From: an uncultured Saprospiraceae bacterium
Lineage (GTDB): Bacteria; Bacteroidota; Bacteroidia; Chitinophagales; Saprospiraceae
Length of the DNA stretch: 39,358 nucleotides
Direction: 5' to 3'
Assembly: GCA_938041445.1 (NCBI GenBank)
Contig: CALISO010000074.1
Location: 1 to 39,358, forward strand
Shown here: one piece after another, positions 7,523 through 14,475 of the stretch
Layout: the number at the start of each line of letters is the position of its first letter
Position numbering within the stretch: the first letter of the stretch is position 1
Translations under genes and position numbers: made by a program
The notes under the pieces: model-generated
What the model was told of the DNA's origin: nothing
The model's database searches: none
What the model saw: only the letters and a program-made list of their open reading frames with translations

Positions 7523-8034
7523 TGGATGTTTTTACAACTTGTTTTAATTCTGCAGTTTCAATTTTTCAAAACACATATTGAACACTTAACTTGATAGAAA
7601 TCGAAGCCATAGTCTTAAACTATATCTTTCCGATATCAAGACCTTGATTGTAGTGGTAGGTAGGGGAGTTTTACACAAATACTGAATATGTTTATAAATT
7701 TACATCATTTTCGTTTTTAGGTGTCAGTAGCCTCAAGATGTCTTAATAAGCCAATAATAATCACATCAATTCTCTATTCTCTCAACATTTAACATTCACG
7801 ACTTAAGAATGGGCAATTCCGCATAACGTATTAGCTTTCAAGCTATCATAAAAGCGGTAGAACACATTACACTTATTTATTTATATAAATTTTATTAATG
7901 TATAGCCATTTAGTTGCTAAATAGATATAGTTGCTATACATTTGTGATATAATGGTACTCAAGAACCGAGTAAGATGTAGTTTTCTTATTTTGAGACCTT
8001 AGTCGAAAGAGCCTGGAATTGAAGAATTTCAGGC
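7523..8034. other. Gene-free stretch of about 510 bases
   Basis: No credible protein frame is seen on either strand. The left part (to about 7830) is AT-rich with no structure I could identify. A small inverted repeat TAGCTT-TCA-AGCTA-like lies at 7832-7845. The right end carries a full promoter (7914-7944), a short hairpin (7956-7972) and a strong hairpin with T-run (8010-8042); see the separate entries. Confidence 0.6.
7914..7944 (+). promoter_or_regulatory. Promoter in the long intergenic region
   Basis: TTG (7914-7916), 20-base spacer, TACATTTG (7937-7944): full match to the Bacteroidota promoter form. No gene on the plus strand follows; a terminator hairpin lies about 60-90 bases downstream, so the product would be a short RNA. 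Confidence 0.55.
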
Positions 8035-8042
8035 TTATTTTT
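7951..8042 (+). ncRNA. Candidate small RNA of about 90 bases
   Basis: The stretch is bounded by a promoter (TACATTTG ending at 7944) and an intrinsic-terminator-like hairpin followed by T-rich sequence. Inside it TACTC (7956-7960) pairs with GAGTA (7968-7972) around a 7-base loop. An alternative pairing is CTCAA (7958-7962) with TTGAG (7991-7995). It does not match tmRNA, 6S, SRP RNA or RNase P as I know them. A mini-frame starting at 7952 encodes only 16 residues and is unlikely to be the purpose. The call is inference from signals, with no family support. Confidence 0.4.
8010..8042. terminator. Hairpin terminator between candidate RNA and mlaF
   Basis: AGCCTGGAATT (8010-8020) pairs with AATTTCAGGCT (8025-8035) with one G-U pair and a 4-base loop GAAG. 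On the plus strand TATTTTTTT follows, giving a normal intrinsic terminator. On the minus strand it lies at the mlaF stop and is followed by a weaker T-tract, so it may serve both directions. Confidence 0.7.
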
Positions 8043-8793
8043 TTGCCTTAGCCTTAAGTCTCTGTAAAAACGGAGATGCGAATATGAACGAGTTAAGATT
8101 TTCGTTTTCGCTAGTCATCACTTCATGACGATTACCCTTCCATACGATCTTCCCTTTATCTAGAAAGCAGATGTTTTCACCGATTTCCATCACACTATTC
8201 ATATCGTGAGTATTGATCACTGTTGTGATATTGTCTGCTTCAGTTATTTCTTTGATCAGGTCATCTATAGTGATTGATGTCTTAGGATCTAACCCACTAT
8301 TAGGCTCATCACAGAAGAGATATTTGGGTTTGTAGACAATCGCTCTTGCGATGCCTACTCTTTTTTGCATACCACCACTGATTTCAGATGGGTACTTATC
8401 ATTAGAACCATTTAGTTGTACTCTTTCGAGACATTCATTAACTCTGTGGTTTTTTTCTTTCAAGGTCATCTTACTGAACATATCCAGTGGGAACCTTACA
8501 TTCTCGGCGACAGTCATAGAATCAAATAATGCATTCCCTTGAAAGAGCATACCTACCTCCATTCTGAGAGCTCGGAGGTCTTCCTTGCTCAAGTCAAAAA
8601 AGTCTCTGGTATCATACCAGACTTTACCATCTGTTGGCTTGAATAGTCCCACCAATATCTTGAGAAGGACAGTTTTACCTGCTCCAGATCGTCCGATGAT
8701 TAGATTAGTCTTACCAGCATCAAATTCAAAGTCCATACCCTTGAGCACTTGGACATCATCGAATGACTTATGGATATTTTCTATTCTAATCAA
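8035..8793 (-). CDS. mlaF: ABC transporter ATP-binding protein, MlaF type
   Basis: ATPase of an MlaFE-type lipid transporter, which moves phospholipid between inner and outer membrane. The 252 residues contain Walker A GRSGAGKT (34-41), Q-loop Q85, signature SGGMQ (139-143) followed by KRVGIARAI, Walker B CDEP (D162, E163) and the H-loop NTHDM. The form ISGGMQKRVGIARA is typical of the Mla/Mkl group. The gene lies 41 bases downstream of mlaE, same strand, so both form one unit. The MlaD-type MCE protein is not in the window. Confidence 0.93.
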   Translation of the reverse strand: MIRIENIHKSFDDVQVLKGMDFEFDAGKTNLIIGRSGAGKTVLLKILVGLFKPTDGKVWYDTRDFFDLSKEDLRALRMEVGMLFQGNALFDSMTVAENVRFPLDMFSKMTLKEKNHRVNECLERVQLNGSNDKYPSEISGGMQKRVGIARAIVYKPKYLFCDEPNSGLDPKTSITIDDLIKEITEADNITTVINTHDMNSVMEIGENICFLDKGKIVWKGNRHEVMTSENENLNSFIFASPFLQRLKAKAKK

Positions 8794-8834
8794 TTGATCA
8801 ACTTTTTACTTGTAATGATAAAATTCTTAATCAG

Positions 8835-9581
8835 CTACCCCGTGGTTAACAAAATCGCGACAACATAATCGGAGACTAGAACTAATACACAAGAGTATAC
8901 AACTGCTCGTGTACTGGCTTGACCTAGTTCGATATTACCTCCTTTGACAAAGTAGCCTTGATAGCATGATACGGTGATGATGATATAGGCAAAGACAACC
9001 GACTTGACAAACATCATCAGGACATTATATTCATTGAAGAATGATCGCAACCCTTTGACGTAGTCAAAATTTGTAAACAATCCTGTTGGTACTGAGGCTA
9101 GATATCCGCCGGCGATATTCACAATCGCAGCGATAAAGACGAGGATTGGTATGGCTATCAGCCCACCGATAATCTTAGGTAACACTAGGTAACTAGCCGT
9201 GTTGACACCCATAATCTCCATCGCATCGATATGTTCTTTCTGACGCATCCCACCGATTTCTGCGGCGAGATTACTACCTACTTTACCCGCGAGTACGAGA
9301 CAAGTAAATGTTGCTGCTAGTTCGATAATGGCCATATCTCTCACGATATAACCAATATAGTAAGCTGGTATAGAAGTACCAGTCAACTGATAATACATCT
9401 GCTGAGCCGTCACTGCACCAATAAAAATTGAGATAATAAAGACGATCAATAATGACCCCACTCCGATATCATAGACTTGTCGGACCACCTCCTTGTAAAA
9501 CATAGAGAAATTCCCTGTTTTCTTATAGATATTCTTATGCCACATGACATATCGACCAAGATGGATAAAGAGTGACTTCAT
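8835..9581 (-). CDS. mlaE: ABC transporter permease, MlaE type
   Basis: Permease partner of the adjacent MlaF-type ATPase. The 248 residues show the MlaE family features: an N-terminal amphipathic part, then five or so hydrophobic segments, with the conserved GSLLIVFIISIFIGAVTAQQ, LAGKVGSNLAAEIGGMR and KEHIDAMEIMGVNTASYLVL blocks, and a C-terminal VSDYVVAILL segment. The EIGGMR-EHIDA-L/M-MGV stretch is the cytoplasmic coupling helix that contacts the ATPase. It starts 59 bases after the murA stop, so co-transcription with murA is likely. Confidence 0.94.
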   Translation of the reverse strand: MKSLFIHLGRYVMWHKNIYKKTGNFSMFYKEVVRQVYDIGVGSLLIVFIISIFIGAVTAQQMYYQLTGTSIPAYYIGYIVRDMAIIELAATFTCLVLAGKVGSNLAAEIGGMRQKEHIDAMEIMGVNTASYLVLPKIIGGLIAIPILVFIAAIVNIAGGYLASVPTGLFTNFDYVKGLRSFFNEYNVLMMFVKSVVFAYIIITVSCYQGYFVKGGNIELGQASTRAVVYSCVLVLVSDYVVAILLTTG

Positions 9582-9639
9582 GTGTTTATCTCTCTGATAA
9601 ATGTACTGAACAAAAGTACTTGATTAATTTGATAGATAA

Positions 9640-10959
9640 CTAAGACAAGTTTACCCTCTTGATATTTGCTCCAAGCGCATTCAATCTTTTGTCAATGTCT
9701 TCATATCCTCTATCAATCTGATTGATATTATAGATTGTACTTTCTGACTTGGCGGATAGAGCAGCGATTAAGAGTGATACTCCTGCACGGATATCTGGAG
9801 AGGTCATCGAGATACCTCTAAGTTGATACTTGCGTTCTGTACCGATCACGGTAGCACGGTGTGGATCACAAAGGATAATCTGAGCACCCATATCTATCAA
9901 CTTATCGACAAAGAACAATCGACTCTCAAACATTTTTTGATGAATTAATACACTACCTCTTGCCTGTGTTGCTGCTACGAGTAAGATACTCATCAAATCA
10001 GGAGTAAATCCTGGCCATGGTGCATCATATATCGTTAGAATTGAGCCATCAATAAAGGTTTGTATCTCGTAAGTATCTTGCTCTGGGATGTGGATACTGT
10101 CTTCTCCGATGTTCATCTTGATTCCAAGTTTTTGGAAAGTAGATGGGATATTTCCAAGCATTGGGATGTTGAGATCAGTTATCGTGATATCTGAGTTAGT
10201 CATCGCTGCAAGTCCAATAAAACTTCCGATTTCGATCATATCCGGGAGCACCCTGTGAGTAGTACCACCAAGTTGATCAACACCTTGTATTGTCAACAAG
10301 TTAGACCCGACTCCGCTAATCTTTGCTCCCATACGATTGAGCATATTGCAGAGTTGCTGAAGGTACGGCTCACAAGCAGCATTATAGATTTGTGTTTCTC
10401 CACTAGCCAGTACGGCAGCCATTACGATATTGGCAGTACCAGTTACAGAGATTTCATCCATATGGATAAATGTGCCTGTTAGACTAGAGCCATCAAGGTA
10501 GTAGTTGTCACCTGCTTCCTCATACTTGAATTCTGCACCGAGCTTTTGAAAGGCTAAGAAGTGTGTATCCAACCGTCTTCGACCAATTTTGTCTCCACCT
10601 GGCTTGGGTAAGAAAGCCTTACCGAATCTTGCAAGCAATGGTCCAAGTAACATAACTGATCCACGAATCTTACGAGCTTCTGCTTGATAATCTGCTGAGG
10701 CAAAATATTGTAAATCTATATTGTCGGCTTGACATTGGTAACTGTTCTTAGTCAATTGATTGACTTTGACACCGAGTCCTTTGAGTAGTGAGAACAACTT
10801 CTGCACGTCTACAATGTCAGGGATATTTTCTAGTGTCACTTCTTCACCAGTCAATAAGACGGCACTGATGATTTGAAGGGCTTCATTTTTTGCGCCTTGT
10901 GGAGTAATGCTTCCAGAGAGTTTTGCATTACCTTGCACGATAAATGCTTCGTTAGCCAT
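9640..10959 (-). CDS. murA: UDP-N-acetylglucosamine 1-carboxyvinyltransferase, Asp-type
   Basis: First committed step of peptidoglycan synthesis: transfers enolpyruvate from PEP to UDP-GlcNAc in the cytoplasm. The 439-residue length is normal. Conserved K24 (GAKNEAL), the UDP-GlcNAc block GPLLARFG, and the C-terminal PDIRAGVSLLIAAL are present. In the active-site loop the usual GGC is GGD (GGDKIGRRRLDTH, D123; codon 10591-10593), the natural Cys-to-Asp exchange known from mycobacteria and chlamydiae, where it gives insensitivity to fosfomycin. Upstream bases 10960-11100 are a divergent, very AT-rich spacer in which I found no full promoter match. Confidence 0.96.
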   Translation of the reverse strand: MANEAFIVQGNAKLSGSITPQGAKNEALQIISAVLLTGEEVTLENIPDIVDVQKLFSLLKGLGVKVNQLTKNSYQCQADNIDLQYFASADYQAEARKIRGSVMLLGPLLARFGKAFLPKPGGDKIGRRRLDTHFLAFQKLGAEFKYEEAGDNYYLDGSSLTGTFIHMDEISVTGTANIVMAAVLASGETQIYNAACEPYLQQLCNMLNRMGAKISGVGSNLLTIQGVDQLGGTTHRVLPDMIEIGSFIGLAAMTNSDITITDLNIPMLGNIPSTFQKLGIKMNIGEDSIHIPEQDTYEIQTFIDGSILTIYDAPWPGFTPDLMSILLVAATQARGSVLIHQKMFESRLFFVDKLIDMGAQIILCDPHRATVIGTERKYQLRGISMTSPDIRAGVSLLIAALSAKSESTIYNINQIDRGYEDIDKRLNALGANIKRVNLS

Positions 10960-11100
10960 GTATTTTTTGTGTATTTGGTTATCAGATAAAGCACAATATA
11001 TTAATTATTTTTATAATATATATGTTAGTCTTCATTGATATTCAACGATCATAATCGGAGAATAATCTTATACACAAGACTATAGGATCAATATGCAATC

Positions 11101-11655
11101 ATGAAATTACCCGTAATCGCAAGACAGATCACTCATCTCACTGATGCTAGATATTTTGCAGCCCTTGAGGTTGACTATTTGACTTATGATCTGGGCGATG
11201 GCCCAGGAGCGATAGATGAGCTATCCTATAAGGCAATTACCGAGTGGGTCGAAGGCCCAAAAGTGTTGATAGAGAATCCTCCACATCGAAGTTTCGATGC
11301 AGAAGTGAATTATGTATTTGATTATCCACTCGAGGTAGAAGAACCGGACTTTGTGCAGCTAGATTTTCTGCAATTCAAGGAGCAGGCAATGACTCAACAC
11401 CCAAAGGGCAACTACATTATTATGCTTGAGGAAAAGGAGTATCCAGGAGCTGGATTATTGAAAGCATTGACCAAGTATGAAGGCACTGCAAATTTCTTCT
11501 TTCAATCCGATGACTATCCAACCACATTTATTCAATTTCTAATTGAGCAATTTCCACTTACAGGAATTGTATTGAAAGGAAGCGCAGAGGACAAACCAGG
11601 ATTCAAGTCTTATGAAGATCTAGATGACCTAATAGAATTGTTAGAAGAATATTAG
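11101..11655 (+). CDS. TrpF-like TIM-barrel protein lacking catalytic residues
   Basis: A 184-residue cytoplasmic protein. The N-terminus (VIARQITHLTDARYFAALEV, then DYLTYDLG) follows the phosphoribosylanthranilate isomerase pattern K-I-C-G-I-T-x-L-x-D-A-x-x-A-x-x-x-G-A-D-x-x-G-F, and the C-terminus (GIVLKGSAEDKPGFKSYEDL) resembles the TrpF phosphate-binding end and PG-x-K-x(2)-D. The catalytic Cys is replaced (ARQIT where KICGIT is expected), and no LLDT-type catalytic Asp is seen. It is about 20 residues shorter than TrpF. No other trp gene is near. I read it as a TrpF-derived protein with another role; the assignment is pattern-based. Confidence 0.7.
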   Translation: MKLPVIARQITHLTDARYFAALEVDYLTYDLGDGPGAIDELSYKAITEWVEGPKVLIENPPHRSFDAEVNYVFDYPLEVEEPDFVQLDFLQFKEQAMTQHPKGNYIIMLEEKEYPGAGLLKALTKYEGTANFFFQSDDYPTTFIQFLIEQFPLTGIVLKGSAEDKPGFKSYEDLDDLIELLEEY

Positions 11656-11706
11656 ACCATTCTCACTTAGTCGTAGTAATTTACATCAGACATAAACTCT
11701 GCAAAT

Positions 11707-13098
11707 ATGAAATATCTCAACACTCTACTCTTTTGTTTATTTTCTATATTCAACTATGGCCAACTTGACACTGTGACCCTAGAAACATCTATACTAGTCA
11801 AGTCAGAAGTGGCGATAGGGCTCAATGTGCCATGGGATATTGAGTGGGGACCAGATGATCACATTTGGGCAACCGAAAGAAGAGGGACAGTTGTCAGGAT
11901 AGAGCCTAACTCAGGGCTGACCACGACAATATTGGATATCAGAAGTCAGGTGTCAGCTGTGCAAGAAAGTGGTCTACTTGGTCTAGCTATCCACCCAGAT
12001 TTTGAGAATAGTCCATTTGTATACCTTGTATATGTCTATGGAGCCGATTTTCCATCTGGAGAACGATTGGTGCGATTCACTTGGGATGGTAGCCAATTAG
12101 TAAATGAGGAAATCATTCTCGATAATAATATTAGTGCAGGATTTATCCATAATGGATCAAGACTGATGATCACTGATGATATGAAATTATTGATGACAAC
12201 AGGAGATTTTGGTGCTACCGATACTTCCCAAGATCTATCTAACCTCAATGGAAAACTTCTCCGGATTAATCTGGACGGTACCATACCAGATGACAATCCT
12301 GATCCTACAAGTTATGTGTACTCATTTGGACATCGTAATAGTCAAGGTATTGCCTACGGGCCAAATAGACAGATCTACGCTTCCGAACATGGGCCAGACT
12401 CTTCGGATGAGTTCAATCTTATCTTGCCTAATCGCAACTATGGTTGGCCAGCGGTAATAGGGTCATGTAATACTAGTGCAGAGATAAATTTCTGTAATAA
12501 TAATGATGTTGTCGAACCATTGATTGAGTGGACACCTTGTGTCGCAGTCAATGGGTTATCGTATTATGATCATCCTGCAATACCAGAATGGGAAGGTAAG
12601 ATGTTGATGGCAGTATTAGGTGGATTTGCTCGGTTACCAAGAGTGTCTGTCTTGACATTTAATGAAGATGGTACCCAAGTGACACAGGAAGATCAATACT
12701 TTGATGAATTTGGACGAATCAGAGATATTATAGTCAGTCCAGAAGGTGTTGTTTACTTTGCGACAAATGGGAATAACTATCCCGGAAGTGGACCTAATAT
12801 GATTATTGCATATTCTAAGGAAGGAACAGTAAGTAGTACAGACGATATACTAGATCAAGAGATGATAACTCTTTATCCTATTCCTGCGCATAGAGGGCAA
12901 ACAATCTCACTCACATATAACAAGGACTTAGCAGGTGGACAGTATCAAGTCATTGGATATGATGGCAAGATCAACCAGGAAGGCTCACTGCCAGATGATA
13001 ATCAATCAATCAACATTAAAGACATTCCTTCAGGGCATTACTATGTGTCAGTAACATCTGACATTGGAAGAATTACTAAGAGTTTTGTCGTAGAATAG
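11707..13098 (+). CDS. PQQ-dependent sugar dehydrogenase family protein with T9SS tail
   Basis: Secreted six-bladed beta-propeller of the glucose/sorbosone dehydrogenase family, which oxidises sugars with PQQ. Signal peptide MKYLNTLLFCLFSIFNYG is followed by family blocks LNVPWDIEWGPDDHIWATER, ESGLLGLAIHPDF, FGHRNSQGIAYGPNRQIYAS and EHGPDSSDEFNLILPNRNYG. The His of the GHRN block and the EHG/NYGWP blocks are the usual cofactor and substrate positions. From about residue 385 a type A T9SS sorting domain begins (ITLYPIPAHRGQTISL) and ends with SGHYYVSVTSDIGRITKSFV. So the enzyme is exported across the outer membrane and probably anchored to the surface. Substrate is not predictable. Confidence 0.9.
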   Translation: MKYLNTLLFCLFSIFNYGQLDTVTLETSILVKSEVAIGLNVPWDIEWGPDDHIWATERRGTVVRIEPNSGLTTTILDIRSQVSAVQESGLLGLAIHPDFENSPFVYLVYVYGADFPSGERLVRFTWDGSQLVNEEIILDNNISAGFIHNGSRLMITDDMKLLMTTGDFGATDTSQDLSNLNGKLLRINLDGTIPDDNPDPTSYVYSFGHRNSQGIAYGPNRQIYASEHGPDSSDEFNLILPNRNYGWPAVIGSCNTSAEINFCNNNDVVEPLIEWTPCVAVNGLSYYDHPAIPEWEGKMLMAVLGGFARLPRVSVLTFNEDGTQVTQEDQYFDEFGRIRDIIVSPEGVVYFATNGNNYPGSGPNMIIAYSKEGTVSSTDDILDQEMITLYPIPAHRGQTISLTYNKDLAGGQYQVIGYDGKINQEGSLPDDNQSINIKDIPSGHYYVSVTSDIGRITKSFVVE

Positions 13099-13104
13099 GA
13101 ATAG

Positions 13105-14025
13105 ATGCAGAGAGTAATAGGAAAATTTAGTGGAGATGAGGAAGGGCCTTTGTTGGTCATTATTGGTGCTATGCACGGTAATGAACCAGCTGGTGTAAGA
13201 GCAATAGAACTGGTTTTGAAGATGCTGGATGTAGAGTATATCCGTAACCTTAAGTTTACCTTTAAGGGACATGTACTTGGTCTCATTGGAAATTATAAAG
13301 CGCTAGAGCAAAAGAAACGCTTCATCGATCGGGATATGAATCGGTGTTGGTCGCCAGTAGTGATGGACAATCCTGATGACAATAGCATAGCAGAGTTTGA
13401 GGAAATCAGAGAAGTTCACAACCTTGTGATGGAAGAAATAGAGTCTGGAAACTACTCTAAAGTGATCATTCTAGATATGCACACAACTTCTTCGGATCTT
13501 GGCATTTTTGTAATTCCTAGCAGTAATCCAGAAAGCCTCAAGATCGCAAAAGAACTTCAAGCCCCAGTTGTCCTTGGAATCGCTGATGGACTCAAAAACA
13601 CTAACCTGCATTACTTCCATAATCTAGAATCAACAGTGCCGATTATTCCAGTCGTTTTTGAATCTGGGCAGCATCAGGATCCGATGTCGGTCAATAGAGC
13701 GGTAGCCGCAATCATTAATTGTATGCGTACGGTTGAGATGGTTGATTCTGAACATGTAGATAATATTCACGATCACCTCTTGTTGAAATTTTCTGAGCCA
13801 TTACCCAAGGTGGTTGAGCTATCTTATAGTCACGGAATCACGGCAGAAGATAAGTTTGTGATGAGACCAGGGTATAAAAATTTTGATTCCATAACAGAAG
13901 GAGAGTGGTTAGCTGATGATGCTAATGGTAAAGTCTTTGCTCCCTCAGGAGGACGGATACTTATGCCACTCTATCAGGTGCAAGGAGAGGATGGATTTTT
14001 TATTGTAAGAGAAGTAAACCGATGA
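13105..14025 (+). CDS. AstE/aspartoacylase-family zinc deacylase
   Basis: A 306-residue cytoplasmic member of the succinylglutamate desuccinylase/aspartoacylase group, zinc enzymes related to M14 carboxypeptidases that cleave N-acyl amino acids. Zinc ligands are H24 and E27 in GAMHGNEPAG and H126 in LDMHTTSS; the arginine block DRDMNRCW and the later VVFESGQHQD with the probable catalytic Glu are also present. The C-terminal part holds a beta domain (AEDKFVMRPGYKNFDSITEG). No arginine catabolism genes are near, so the substrate is open. It starts 6 bases after the dehydrogenase stop and overlaps the next gene by ATGA. Confidence 0.88.
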   Translation: MQRVIGKFSGDEEGPLLVIIGAMHGNEPAGVRAIELVLKMLDVEYIRNLKFTFKGHVLGLIGNYKALEQKKRFIDRDMNRCWSPVVMDNPDDNSIAEFEEIREVHNLVMEEIESGNYSKVIILDMHTTSSDLGIFVIPSSNPESLKIAKELQAPVVLGIADGLKNTNLHYFHNLESTVPIIPVVFESGQHQDPMSVNRAVAAIINCMRTVEMVDSEHVDNIHDHLLLKFSEPLPKVVELSYSHGITAEDKFVMRPGYKNFDSITEGEWLADDANGKVFAPSGGRILMPLYQVQGEDGFFIVREVNR

Positions 14026-14471
14026 TCACAGAAGAACACATCAACACTGTAGTTCTCCAGATGGAAAACGCAGCATCAGAAGAAAATGACAAGTCAATTG
14101 ATAAGCATGTTGACTACTTTGACTACCTAGATCAAGATAGTTCTGTCCTCTTTGACGAGGAGAAAGAATATCTCTATGGTATTGTATTTGTCTTATTAGA
14201 AAGCTGTGGGATTATTATTGAAGATTTAGATGCATTAATTAACCACGAAGAATCCAACTGGGAAGTCGTTCAATCTCATAAGCTATTAAAAGAGGCATTT
14301 GACACCTTCTTTTTTAGATATCCTGAGGAAGACTTACTTGCATATGTAGAAGATAGTCTATCCGTTGACCCTGAGGAAGAAGACTTTGAGTTTTTGACAC
14401 AAGTCGGGATTGAGTTTATGGTTGTCAAGGCAAAATCTATTATAGATTATTATATAGAACAGAGAAATTAG
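14022..14471 (+). CDS. Acidic hypothetical protein, 149 residues
   Basis: Overlaps the deacylase stop by 4 bases (ATGA), which indicates translational coupling. The 149-residue product is strongly acidic (DKHVDYFDYLDQDSSVLFDE, SLSVDPEEEDFEFL), helical in pattern, and lacks signal peptide or membrane segments. I do not recognise a family and see no catalytic motif. Coupled expression with the deacylase hints at a partner or modulator role, which is inference only. The aminopeptidase gene follows after 4 bases. Confidence 0.75.
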   Translation: MITEEHINTVVLQMENAASEENDKSIDKHVDYFDYLDQDSSVLFDEEKEYLYGIVFVLLESCGIIIEDLDALINHEESNWEVVQSHKLLKEAFDTFFFRYPEEDLLAYVEDSLSVDPEEEDFEFLTQVGIEFMVVKAKSIIDYYIEQRN

Positions 14472-14475
14472 GACA

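Noticed and set aside
7952-8002. 16-codon frame at the start of the candidate small RNA
   Set aside because: Starts almost at the predicted transcript end with no ribosome binding site; too short to support.
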